Source: Herbidospora solisilvae
GTDB taxonomy: Bacteria > Actinomycetota > Actinomycetes > Streptosporangiales > Streptosporangiaceae
Length of the DNA: 64,000 bases
Direction: 5' to 3'
Assembly: GCF_009901565.1 (NCBI RefSeq)
Contig: NZ_WXEW01000007.1
Coordinates: forward strand, 186,001 to 250,000
How positions within the stretch are numbered: position 1 is the first letter of the stretch; every line of letters starts with the position of its first letter. A program made the position numbers and the translations under genes. Positions 43,078 through 51,454 of the stretch are shown here, one piece after another. The notes beneath the pieces were generated by a model. That model did not search any database, was not told the DNA's origin, and saw nothing but the letters and a program-made list of their open reading frames with translations.

Positions 43078-43845
43078 ATGGATCTGCGCCTGAGAGGGCG
43101 GGTCGCCCTGGTGGCCTGCTCCAGCAGCGGCCTCGGCCTCGGCGTCGCCAAGGCCCTGGCCGCCGAGGGGGCCAGCGTGGCCATCTGCGGCCGCGACCCC
43201 GCCAAGCTCGCCCGCGCCCACGTCGAGGTGAGCGCGATGGGCGACGGCGACGTGCTGAGCGTCCCGGTCGACCTGTGCGACGAGAACGCCGCCGCCACCT
43301 GGGTCCGCGACACCGCCGCCACGCTCGGCGGCATCGACATCGTGGTGACCAACTCCGGCGGCGTGCCGTTCGGCCCCGTCGACGCGTTCGGCGTGGCCGA
43401 CTACCGGGCCGCGATCGACGCCAACCTGATCCCGCACATCGCCCTGACGCTGGCCGCCCTGCCCTACGTGAAGAAGGACGGCTGGGGGCGGCTGCTGATG
43501 ATCGCCTCGGAGTCGGTCCGGCAGCCGCACCCCGAGAGCGGCCTGTCGTCGGTGGCCCGGCTCGGCCTGCTCGGCTACATGAAGGGCCTGGTCGCCACGC
43601 TGGGCGCGAGCGGGGTGACGGTCAACGTGCTGGCCCCCGGCTTCCACCGCACCCCCATCCTCGACGAGCAGTTCGGCGACTCCGTCGAGGAGGAACTCGC
43701 CGCCGTCGCCCGGCGCATCCCGCTGGGCCGGATCGGCGACGTCGACGACTTCGGCGCGCTGGCCGCCTTCCTCGCCAGCGACCAGGCCTCCTACGTCACC
43801 GGCACGGTCTTCGTGGCCGACGGCGGCAACACCAGAGGAGTGTGA
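43078..43845 (+). CDS. SDR-family protein lacking the catalytic Tyr-x3-Lys
   Basis: This is a 255-residue Rossmann SDR with LRGRVALVACSSSGLGLGVAKAL for the cofactor, TNSGGVPFGP, and a C-terminal VTGTVFVADGGNTRG. In place of the usual YxxxK it has SSVARLGLLGYMKGL: Tyr becomes Ser and Lys becomes Arg. The Ser of the triad is present in IASES. Related atypical SDRs exist, but their chemistry is unclear. Standing between sulfotransferase and LysZ-LysK in the encapsulin operon, it is a candidate cargo or a reductase with a changed mechanism. RBS gagggg. Confidence 0.82.
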   Translation: MDLRLRGRVALVACSSSGLGLGVAKALAAEGASVAICGRDPAKLARAHVEVSAMGDGDVLSVPVDLCDENAAATWVRDTAATLGGIDIVVTNSGGVPFGPVDAFGVADYRAAIDANLIPHIALTLAALPYVKKDGWGRLLMIASESVRQPHPESGLSSVARLGLLGYMKGLVATLGASGVTVNVLAPGFHRTPILDEQFGDSVEEELAAVARRIPLGRIGDVDDFGALAAFLASDQASYVTGTVFVADGGNTRGV

Positions 43846-43848
43846 ATC

Positions 43849-45723
43849 GTGTCTGTTCTCGGTGAGGTCGCCACCACCCACACGGCGGCCCTCTACGTTG
43901 TCAAGATCGGCAGCGCCAGCCTCGCCCACGAGACCGTCTTCGACGAGGTGGCCCGCCTGCGCGGGCGCGGCGCGCGGATCCTCCTGGTGGCGGGCGGCGC
44001 GGCCGGCATCGCGGCCCACTACGCCGCCATCGGGCGTCCGGTGCGCTCGCTCACGCTGAAGAACGGGTCGACGGCGCGTTACTGCCCGCCGGAGGAGATG
44101 GACCACATCGTGGCCGCCTACGAGCGCGTCACCCTGCCCCGGGTCCACGCCGCGCTGACCACACGCGGGCTGACCTGCTTCACCTCGACCGCCCAGGCGG
44201 GCTCGCTGGTGACGGCCCGGCCCAACCCGCCGCTGCGGGCGGTGTCGGGCGACCGGGCGGTGATCGTGCGCGACCACCGCGCCGGGGTCGTCTCGTCGGT
44301 GGACGCCGACTGCCTGGCCACCCTGCTCGACGCGTTCGACGTCGTCTGCCTGGCGCCCCCCGCCGCCGCCTCCGACGGCGGCACGCCGCTGAACGTGGAC
44401 GCCGACGTGCTGGCCGCCGAACTGGCCAACGCGCTCGACGCCGACCACCTGCGGCTGGTGACCGGGACACCCGGGCTGCTGGCGGACGTCGACGACCCGA
44501 AATCCGGCATCTCCGACCTCGGCCGGGGCGAAGGCCTGCGCCACGCCCAGGGCCGCATGCGGCAGAAGGTGCGCGCCGCCGAGATCGCCCTCGACGGCAG
44601 CGCCGACGTCGCCATCACCGGCCCCCACTCCCTGGACGCCGGCACCCGCTTCTGGCGGGCCGCCCCGCCCGCCGACGACCTCACGCTGCTGTCGCGGGCC
44701 GTGGAGATCTCCTCGGTCTCCCGCGACGAGCGGGAACTGGCCGGATATCTGGTCGGGTGGTGCCGAGAACGCGGCATCGACGCCGAGATCGACGAGGCCG
44801 GGAACCTGGTGGCCTCCAAGGGCTCCGGCCGCCGCCGCCTCCTCATGCTCGGCCACCTCGACACCGTCCCGCACCGTTGGCCCGTCCGCTGGGACGGCGG
44901 CACCATCTCCGGCCGGGGCTGCGTCGACGCCAAGGGCAGCCTGGTGGCCTACCTGGAGACGCTGCACGAGCTCGACGTCCCGCCCGACGTCCAGGTGCGG
45001 GTGGTCGGCGCGGTCGAGGAGGAGATCACCTCGGCGGGCGCGTTCTTCGTCCGCGACCACTACCCGGCCGACGCCGTCGTCATCGGCGAGCCGTCCGGCG
45101 CGGGCGCGCTGACCATCGGCTACTACGGGCTGCTGAAGGTCCGGATGGCCGTCGCCGACCCCGTCGGGCACACCGCGGGCCAGGGCGTCACCACGGCCGC
45201 CGACCAGATGGTCGACGTGCTCGCCCGGCTGCGCGCGGCCCTCGCCGAGGCGGGGCCCGACGCGCTGCTGGCCGTGCTCGGCATCCACGCCGTCAACGGC
45301 GGCGACGAGCAGCGCGGAGAGGCGGTCGTGGACGTCCGGGTGCCCGCCGACCTGTCGGTCGACGACCTGACCCGGCTGATCCGGAAGCTCGCCCATCCCG
45401 TCGGGGTCGAGGTGCTGCGGGCCACCCCCGGACACCTCACCGCGCGCACCAGCCCCCTGGTCAAGGCCTTCTCGCGGGCCTTCCGGGCCGAGGGGGTGGT
45501 CAACCGGTTCTTGGCCAAGAAGGGCAGCAGCGACATGAACACGCTGGCCACGACATGGCAGGGGGTGCCGATGGTGGCGTACGGCCCCGGCGACGCCAAG
45601 CTCGACCACACCCCCCACGAGCACCTCGACGCCGTCGAATACCGGCGGGCCCGCGCGGTGTTGTCGCGGGCGGTGGCCGAGTGGATCGCCGCGGAGACGC
45701 GGCTGGTCGAGAGGGCGGCGTGA
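43849..45723 (+). CDS. LysZ-LysK fusion: AmCP-glutamate kinase and AmCP hydrolase
   Basis: This is a 624-residue two-domain protein. Residues 1-268 are an amino-acid kinase of the LysZ type (LYVVKIGSASLA, LLVAGGAAGIAAHYA, VDADCLATLL, RMRQKVRAAEIAL). Residues 275-624 are an M20 metallopeptidase of the LysK type with ligands His336 and Asp338 (GHLDTV), Asp360 (GRGCVDAKG), Glu390-Glu392 and a late His in HTPHEHLD. The kinase phosphorylates the LysW-bound glutamyl side chain, and the peptidase releases the finished amino acid from LysW. In known pathways these are separate genes, so the fusion joins the second and the last step. RBS agaggag. Confidence 0.88.
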   Translation: MSVLGEVATTHTAALYVVKIGSASLAHETVFDEVARLRGRGARILLVAGGAAGIAAHYAAIGRPVRSLTLKNGSTARYCPPEEMDHIVAAYERVTLPRVHAALTTRGLTCFTSTAQAGSLVTARPNPPLRAVSGDRAVIVRDHRAGVVSSVDADCLATLLDAFDVVCLAPPAAASDGGTPLNVDADVLAAELANALDADHLRLVTGTPGLLADVDDPKSGISDLGRGEGLRHAQGRMRQKVRAAEIALDGSADVAITGPHSLDAGTRFWRAAPPADDLTLLSRAVEISSVSRDERELAGYLVGWCRERGIDAEIDEAGNLVASKGSGRRRLLMLGHLDTVPHRWPVRWDGGTISGRGCVDAKGSLVAYLETLHELDVPPDVQVRVVGAVEEEITSAGAFFVRDHYPADAVVIGEPSGAGALTIGYYGLLKVRMAVADPVGHTAGQGVTTAADQMVDVLARLRAALAEAGPDALLAVLGIHAVNGGDEQRGEAVVDVRVPADLSVDDLTRLIRKLAHPVGVEVLRATPGHLTARTSPLVKAFSRAFRAEGVVNRFLAKKGSSDMNTLATTWQGVPMVAYGPGDAKLDHTPHEHLDAVEYRRARAVLSRAVAEWIAAETRLVERAA

Positions 45724-46601
45724 TGACGACCACCACGTATCTGGAGGCGCTGGAGGCCGAGGCCGCGCACATCATGCGCGAGACCGCCGGCGAGTTCGAC
45801 CGGCCCGTGCTGCTGTTCTCCGGCGGCAAGGACTCCATCGTCATGCTGCACATCGCCGTCAAGGCCTTCGCGCCCGCGCCGGTGCCCTTCCCGCTCCTGC
45901 ACGTCGACACCGGCCACAACTTCCCCGAGGTCATCGAGTTCCGCGACCGGGTGACGGCCGGCCTGCGGCTGACGGTCGCCTCGGTGCAGGACTACATCGA
46001 CCGGGGCGTGCTGCCGGACGTGCCGGAACGGAACGGACTGCAGACCACGCCCCTGCTGGACGCCATCGAGGCCGGCGGCCACGACGCCGTCTTCGGCGGC
46101 GGGCGGCGCGACGAGGAGAAGGCCCGCGCCAAGGAGCGCGTCTTCTCCCTCCGCGACGAGTTCGGCGGCTGGGACCCGCGCCGCCAGCGCCCGGAGCTGT
46201 GGAACCTCTACAACGGCCGCCACTCCCCGGGCGAGCACGTGCGCGTCTTCCCCCTGTCGAACTGGACCGAGCTCGACGTCTGGCAGTACATCGCGGCCGA
46301 GGACATCGCGCTGCCGTCGATCTACTACGCCCACGAACGCGAGGTGTTCGACCGGCGCGGCATGTGGTTGTGCCCCGGCGCGTGGGGCGGCCACGCGGAG
46401 CGGCTGGTCCGCAGGACGGTCCGCTACCGCACGGTCGGCGACATGTCCTGCACCGGCGCGGTCGAGTCGGCCGCCCGCACCCCCGCCGAGGTCGTCGAGG
46501 AGATCGCGGCCTCGCGCATCACCGAGCGCGGCGCGACCCGCGCCGACGACCGGCTGGCCGAGGCCGCCATGGAGGACCGCAAACGAGAAGGGTACTTCTG
46601 A
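45723..46601 (+). CDS. cysD: Sulfate adenylyltransferase subunit 2 (CysD)
   Basis: This 292-residue PP-loop ATP pyrophosphatase has VLLFSGGKDSIVMLHIAVKAF and LLHVDTGHNFPEVIEFRD, the DAVFGGGRRDEEKARAKERVFS segment and NWTELDVWQYI. With CysN it makes APS from sulfate and ATP. The ATG overlaps the stop of LysZ-LysK (TGATG), and its own stop overlaps the CysN start in the same manner. It is a dedicated sulfate-activation copy for the sulfotransferase. Confidence 0.93.
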   Translation: MTTTTYLEALEAEAAHIMRETAGEFDRPVLLFSGGKDSIVMLHIAVKAFAPAPVPFPLLHVDTGHNFPEVIEFRDRVTAGLRLTVASVQDYIDRGVLPDVPERNGLQTTPLLDAIEAGGHDAVFGGGRRDEEKARAKERVFSLRDEFGGWDPRRQRPELWNLYNGRHSPGEHVRVFPLSNWTELDVWQYIAAEDIALPSIYYAHEREVFDRRGMWLCPGAWGGHAERLVRRTVRYRTVGDMSCTGAVESAARTPAEVVEEIAASRITERGATRADDRLAEAAMEDRKREGYF

Positions 46602-47758
46602 TGTCCACACTGCTCAGGCTGGCCACCGCCGGCTCCGTCGACGACGGCAAGTCGACGCTGGTCGGACGTCTGCTGCACGACTCCAAGTCGGTCATGTCCG
46701 ACCAGCTGGAGAAGATCGCCTCGCCCAGCGACCTGGCCCTGCTCACCGACGGCCTGCGCGCCGAGCGGGAACAGGGCATCACGATCGACGTGGCCTACCG
46801 CTACTTCGCCACCCCGCGCCGCCGGTTCGTGCTGGCCGACACGCCGGGCCACGTGCAGTACACCCGGAACATGGTGACCGGCGCCTCGACGGCGCAGCTC
46901 GTCGTGCTCGTGGTCGACGCCCGCAAGGGCGTCACCGAGCAGACCCGCCGCCACGCCGCCGTCGCCGGGCTGCTGCGGGTGCCCGCGCTGGTGCTGGCGG
47001 TCAACAAAATGGACCTGGTCGGCTGGTCGGAGGAGGTCTTCGCGTCGATCGCCGGCGACCTCGACTACCCCGGCGAGGTGACGGCCATCCCGATCTCCGC
47101 CCTGACCGGCGACAACGTGGTGACCCCGTCGGAGCACATGGGCTGGTACACCGGGCCGACCGTGCTGGAGTTCCTGGAGACGGCCGAGGCCGGCGAGGAC
47201 CTGACCGGGCTGCCCGCGCGTCTCCCGGTCCAGTACGTCATCAAGACGCGGGGCCGCCGCGCCTACGCCGGCCAGCTCACGGGCGGCATCCTGCACGTCG
47301 GCGAACGGGTGGTTATCCAGCCCGGCGGCCACACGACGACGGTGGCGGGCATCGACGTGCTCGGGCAGCCGGTGGCGATGGCGTGGGCGCCGCAGTCGAT
47401 CGCGGTCCGGCTGGCCGACGACCTCGACGTGGCGCGCGGCGCGCTGATCTCGCCCGAGGCCACCGCGCCAGAGGCCACCCGGGAGCTGCGCGCGACCGTC
47501 TGCCACCTGCACGAGAAGGCCCTCACGGTCGGCGAGCAGGTGCTGGTCAAGCACACGACCCGGACGGTCCGCGCGGTGGTGGAGCACATCGGGTCGGGCG
47601 GCCCGCTGGCCGTCAACGACATCGGCGACGTGGTCGTTCGCACGGCCTCGGACCTGGCGGTCGACGACTACGCCGACAGCCGGATCACGGGCGCCTGCCT
47701 GCTGATCGACCCGGGCGACGGCGCGACCCGGTCGGCGGCCATGATCTCGGTCGCCTGA
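46601..47758 (+). CDS. cysN: Sulfate adenylyltransferase subunit 1 (CysN), without APS kinase domain
   Basis: This 385-residue EF-Tu-like GTPase has ATAGSVDDGKSTLVGRLL (P-loop), VLADTPGHVQYTRNMVTGAS, LVVDARKGVTEQTRRH and NKMDLVGW. It regulates and drives CysD. It is somewhat shorter than common CysN proteins and has no fused CysC domain. No APS kinase gene follows, so PAPS formation must depend on an APS kinase encoded elsewhere. It ends the encapsulin operon and nearly touches the convergent SDR gene. Confidence 0.92.
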   Translation: MSTLLRLATAGSVDDGKSTLVGRLLHDSKSVMSDQLEKIASPSDLALLTDGLRAEREQGITIDVAYRYFATPRRRFVLADTPGHVQYTRNMVTGASTAQLVVLVVDARKGVTEQTRRHAAVAGLLRVPALVLAVNKMDLVGWSEEVFASIAGDLDYPGEVTAIPISALTGDNVVTPSEHMGWYTGPTVLEFLETAEAGEDLTGLPARLPVQYVIKTRGRRAYAGQLTGGILHVGERVVIQPGGHTTTVAGIDVLGQPVAMAWAPQSIAVRLADDLDVARGALISPEATAPEATRELRATVCHLHEKALTVGEQVLVKHTTRTVRAVVEHIGSGGPLAVNDIGDVVVRTASDLAVDDYADSRITGACLLIDPGDGATRSAAMISVA

Positions 47759-47762
47759 CCGG

Positions 47763-48527
47763 TCACCACGTCTGCGCGCCGGCCCGGACCAGCATCTCGT
47801 TGACCGCGACCCGCCGCTCCCGGGTGACCATGTAGCGGACCGCGTCGGCGACGTCCTCCGGGCGCAGCAGCTCCATGCCGCCGATCTGGCCGGCCACCGC
47901 CTCCCGCACGCCGTCGCGCAGGTGGGAGGAGAGTTCGGTGTCGACGGTCCCGGGCCCGACGATTCCCACGCGGACCCGCTTGGGCTGCAACTCCTGCCGG
48001 AGCGACTCGGAGAAGGCGTTCACGCCCGACTTGGTCAGGCTGTAGACGGCCTGACCGGCGCGGGCGACCCGGCCGGCGGTGGAACTGATCGTGACCAGGT
48101 CGGCGACCCGCCGGGGCGAGTCCGCCGCCGCCGTGACGAGATGCGGCAGCGCGGCCCGGGTGACGTGCAGGAGGCCCCCGACGTTGACCGCGAGCATGCG
48201 GTCCCACTCGTCCTCGGGGGCCGCCTCGACCGGGCCGACGAGGGCCAGGCCCGCGTTGTTGACCACCGTGTCGAGGCGGCCGAGCTCGTCGACGACCCGG
48301 CCCACGGCGTCGTGCGCCTGAGTGCGGTCGGCGATGTCGGCCGTCACGACCGCGGCGGTTCCGCCGTCCGCCCGGATCTCCGCCGCGAGCGCCCGCAGCC
48401 GTTCGCCGCGCCGGGCCACCAGCGCCACCGCGGCGCCTTCGGCCGCCAGGGCGCGGGCCGTGGCCGCGCCGATCCCGCTGCTCGCTCCGGTGACCAGGGC
48501 GACGGTGTCGGTCAGCGAATGCGTCAT
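47763..48527 (-). CDS. Classical SDR oxidoreductase
   Basis: This 254-residue SDR has VTGASSGIGAATARALA for NAD(P), NNAGLALVGP, ISSTAGRVARAGQAVYSLTK with Ser, Tyr and Lys, and GIVGPGTVDTEL. It resembles YdfG/clavaldehyde-dehydrogenase-like enzymes. It diverges from a TetR-family gene with palindromic operators in between, so it looks like a regulated stress or detoxification gene, probably outside the biosynthetic cluster. The substrate is unknown. Confidence 0.85.
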   Translation of the reverse strand: MTHSLTDTVALVTGASSGIGAATARALAAEGAAVALVARRGERLRALAAEIRADGGTAAVVTADIADRTQAHDAVGRVVDELGRLDTVVNNAGLALVGPVEAAPEDEWDRMLAVNVGGLLHVTRAALPHLVTAAADSPRRVADLVTISSTAGRVARAGQAVYSLTKSGVNAFSESLRQELQPKRVRVGIVGPGTVDTELSSHLRDGVREAVAGQIGGMELLRPEDVADAVRYMVTRERRVAVNEMLVRAGAQTW

Positions 48528-48554
48528 CGTTCCTCCTCGTTAGACTGGGGATAA

Positions 48555-48601
48555 GCGGAGCACCGTCCGCATACGTCCGACCATAAGCGGAGCATGCTCC
48601 G
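48555..48601. promoter_or_regulatory. Two TetR-type operator palindromes
   Basis: GCGGA-N6-TCCGC (48555-48570) and the perfect 14-base palindrome CGGAGCATGCTCCG (48588-48601) both follow the same lead-in ATAAGCGGAGCA. They lie between the divergent SDR and TetR genes, upstream of the TetR ribosome site. Confidence 0.6.
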
Positions 48602-48623
48602 TTTTCAAGTCAGGGGAGGTCAG

Positions 48624-49166
48624 GTGGCCGACCGCCTGCGTGCCGACGCGAAGGCCAACCAGGATCTGGTGCTCGCCGCCGCCCGCCGGGCCTTCGCCCG
48701 CGACGGCGCCGACGCGTCGCTGCGGGAGATCGCGAAGGAGGCGGGTGTGGGCATCGGCACCCTCTACCGCCGTTTCCCGACCCGCGAGGATCTGGTCTGG
48801 GCCGTCTACAGCGGCGAGGTCGACCGGATCTGCGAGGAGGCGCAGGCGCCGGGGGTGCGTCCGCGCGTCTGGATGGAGGACTTCCTCGACTTCCTGGCGG
48901 CCAAGCGCGCCATGGCCGACGCGCTGAAGGTCGTGCTCGCGGGCGACGAGGAGCGGCGGCTGGCGATCCGGACGCGGATCACCGATGCGCTCGGCTCCCT
49001 GCTCGACGCCGCCGCCGACGAGGGCACGGTCCGGGGCGACGTCGCGGCCCTCGACGTGCTCATGGCGCTGGGCGGGATCGCCCTCATCGCCAGCGAACCC
49101 GGCCAGCGCGACCAGGCCGGCCGCCTGCTCGACCTCCTCATGGACGGCCTCCGCCCATCCCGGTGA
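48624..49166 (+). CDS. TetR-family regulator
   Basis: This 180-residue protein has the N-terminal TetR HTH (LVLAAARRAFARDGADASLR, EIAKEAGVGIGTLYRRFPTR) and a C-terminal effector domain of the TetR_C_33-like type. The GTG at 48624 is chosen over a longer open frame because ggggaggtcag lies directly in front. It probably represses the divergent SDR gene and itself through the palindromes at 48555-48601. Its 3' end overlaps the convergent DUF1232 gene by 29 bases. Confidence 0.85.
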   Translation: MADRLRADAKANQDLVLAAARRAFARDGADASLREIAKEAGVGIGTLYRRFPTREDLVWAVYSGEVDRICEEAQAPGVRPRVWMEDFLDFLAAKRAMADALKVVLAGDEERRLAIRTRITDALGSLLDAAADEGTVRGDVAALDVLMALGGIALIASEPGQRDQAGRLLDLLMDGLRPSR

Positions 49167-49551
49167 GGCGTCTGACCACCTCGAAGCCGTCGTCGGTGCC
49201 CGGCCAGTGGGCCCGGACGGCGGGCAGGCCCGCGCGGCGCACCACCGACCGCAACACCGCCACGACGACGATCGCGTCGTCGGCGTAACCGAGGACCGGG
49301 ATGAAGTCGGGGATCAGGTCGATCGGGACGGCCAGGTAGACCAGCAGCAGCCCCAGCCGGACGCGCACCCCGCGCGGCAGGTCGCGGTCGGCGGCCAGGC
49401 GGCGGATCAGCCGGAGCACGTCGGGCAGCACCCGCAGCGCCTCACGCAGCAGGCCGCCGCGCGGCCGGAGGAACACCAGCGCGGCGACCAGCGTGAGCCA
49501 GGTGAGGGCGAGGGCGGCGACGATCGCCAGCACGATGTCCGTGACGTCCAT
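49138..49551 (-). CDS. YkvA/DUF1232 membrane protein
   Basis: The protein has 137 residues. An N-terminal hydrophobic helix (DIVLAIVAALALTWLTLVAALVFL) is followed by the DUF1232 core LLLVYLAVPIDLIPDFIPVLGYADDAIVV. The family is widespread and poorly understood. The gene overlaps the TetR gene tail to tail. Confidence 0.85.
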   Translation of the reverse strand: MDVTDIVLAIVAALALTWLTLVAALVFLRPRGGLLREALRVLPDVLRLIRRLAADRDLPRGVRVRLGLLLVYLAVPIDLIPDFIPVLGYADDAIVVVAVLRSVVRRAGLPAVRAHWPGTDDGFEVVRRLTGMGGGRP

Positions 49552-49661
49552 AATGGCGACTTCTGTTCTCTATGGGCCTGATCAACATTTATGTCCTGTT
49601 CAGCCTGCCGCTTGAGACTCGTCTGTCGCACCCTTCTCAAACAGCGAGCGGAAGGCTCGAA

Positions 49662-50310
49662 GTGACAGACAAGCACAACGAAGGTTCCGAGGGCGCGGCC
49701 ATCTCGCGTCGGCAGCTCGTCCGGTACGCCGGAATCGGCGCGACCCTGATCGCCGCGAGCCCCTTGGCGACCACCGGCACGGCCGCCGCCGACGACGCCC
49801 GGGGCCACGACAAGCCCGCCGCCCCCGGCGGCCGGAGCTGGCGCGCACCCTGCGCGAGTTCCGCGACGGCAACGACGCCGCCCCCGACGTCTACGTCGGC
49901 TTCGAGGGCGCGCCCGGCCACCAGGCGGGCCCGCTGAACGGCGGCGCGCGCGGCGGTTACGGCAACCACCCCACCTACGGCGGCTTCAACCAGATGACGG
50001 CCCGCGTCGGCGGCCTCTGGGACGCGCTGCTCGGCGAGGGACGCCGCTGGTGGATCACCGCGACCTCCGACTCCCACGTGCACTGGACCCGCGGCGGCTC
50101 CGACTTCTGGCCCGCTTCGGCCCCCGCGACTGGCGCCGCCAGGGCCAGGACTACGTGATCCGCCACACCCTGCGCGACGTCCAGACCGACCTGTACGCCC
50201 GGGTCCGCGGCACCGGCACCGACGAGGCCGAGCCGCTGGCCGACGGCAAGGAGAGCCCCTGGGAGGACCTCTGGTTCTACTCCAACCCCGTCTTCGTCCA
50301 GGTCCGCTGA
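49662..50310 (+). pseudogene. Decayed Tat-secreted PHP-type phosphoesterase
   Basis: The remnant begins with a GTG and a Tat signal peptide (ISRRQLVRYAGIGATLIAAS, then ATTGTAAADD). Homology then continues in a second frame from about 49838 (LARTLREFRDGNDAAPDVYV, WWITATSDSHVHWTRGGSDF), and the last part (WEDLWFYSNPVFVQVR) is in a third frame. Intact proteins of this type have more sequence both after the signal and between the SDSHVH and WEDLWFYSNP motifs. At least two deletions with frameshifts have therefore destroyed the gene. The metal-binding histidines of the middle block are still visible. Confidence 0.75.
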
Positions 50311-50496
50311 CGACTCACTCCGACGGCCGGGGTCGATCTCCCGGAGCTGGGCCTGCTCCCGGCCGCGCACCTTCTCCAGGATCTCGGTCGGCGGGCCGGA
50401 CACGCCGGGGAAGCGCGGAGGGGGCTCGACCCCCTCCGTCACCCGGATGACGTCGGCGACCGAGATCTTCGTCCCCATTCGCCTAGGATCGTCCGC

Positions 50497-51441
50497 GTGG
50501 ACCTGACCACCATCGCCGCCCGGCTCGGAGTTCCCGCCGAAGAGGTCGAGCGTGTGCACCGGCTCGCCGGTGACCTGCCCTCCGTCCCGCTGCCCGCCAA
50601 GGCGGACGTCCCGGAGCTGCTCGACCGGCTCGCGGTCCGGCCCGACGACGCGGCCGAGATCATGGAAGGCTGGCCCGATCCCGGCTCCCCGTTCTGGACT
50701 CCGGAGCTGCGCTGGCTGCTCGACCGCTCCATCGCCCTGGTCCGCGCCGACCTCGGGGGCCACGCCTGGCTGCCGCCCGGCCCGGAACTGGCCCGCGACC
50801 GCGGGCCCGCCTGGCGGCACCTCTATGTGTACGCCTACCTGGCCCTGGTCGACGTCGCCGTCGGGTTCCACCGCGACCACGGCGTCGCCGAGGACCTGAC
50901 GTGGCTCAGTCTCGCCGACCTCGGCCGCAACCTCGCGATCGACCGGCGGATGAACCGTGAGGGCTGGCCGGTCATGCAGAGCTGGCTGACGCTCCACGTG
51001 CGCGGCGCGATCTACGAACTGGGCCGGCTGCAGTTCCACCGTGGCGGCGCCACCCTCGACCTGCACATCCCCGAGACGGGGCCGATGACCCCGGAGGCGA
51101 TCGACGACTCGCTCGACCGGGCCCGGGTGTTCTTCCCGCGCCACTTCCCCGGCGAGACGTACACGGCGTTCGCCTGCGGTTCGTGGTTGCTCGACCCGCA
51201 ACTGGCCGAGTACCTGCCCGACGACTCCAACATCGTCCGGTTCCAGCGCAGGTTCGAGCTGGAGCCCTACGAGGAGTCCGAGGGGATCGACGCCGACGTC
51301 GAGGTGCTGCGGTTCGTGTTCCGTTCGCTGACCACGCCGCTCGACCGGCTGCCGCGCCGCACCGCGCTGCAGCGGGCGGTCGTCGACCATCTGCGTGCCG
51401 GCCGCCACTGGCGGTGGCGTCGCGGCGCCTTCCCGATCTGA
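50497..51441 (+). CDS. Acyltransferase-domain protein (GNAT-like N- and C-terminal domains)
   Basis: This 314-residue protein has DLTTIAARLGVPAEEVERVH at the start and a C-terminal block of LDLHIPETGPMTPEAIDDSL, FFPRHFPGETYTAFACGSWLLDPQLAEYLPDDSNI and FQRRFELEPY. This layout matches the actinobacterial acyltransferase-domain proteins (GNAT_C type) whose substrate is not known. The conserved SWLLDPQL motif is complete. It stands alone, with only 13 bases to the convergent ABC permease gene. Confidence 0.75.
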   Translation: MDLTTIAARLGVPAEEVERVHRLAGDLPSVPLPAKADVPELLDRLAVRPDDAAEIMEGWPDPGSPFWTPELRWLLDRSIALVRADLGGHAWLPPGPELARDRGPAWRHLYVYAYLALVDVAVGFHRDHGVAEDLTWLSLADLGRNLAIDRRMNREGWPVMQSWLTLHVRGAIYELGRLQFHRGGATLDLHIPETGPMTPEAIDDSLDRARVFFPRHFPGETYTAFACGSWLLDPQLAEYLPDDSNIVRFQRRFELEPYEESEGIDADVEVLRFVFRSLTTPLDRLPRRTALQRAVVDHLRAGRHWRWRRGAFPI

Positions 51442-51454
51442 CCGCTCTGGCCGG

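Noticed and set aside
50311-50478. Minus-strand frame starting MGTKISVADVIR before the acyltransferase gene
   Set aside because: The first 50 residues look protein-like, but the frame runs on through the antisense of the pseudogene and there is no stop or family match nearby. It could be a gene fragment, not enough for a call.
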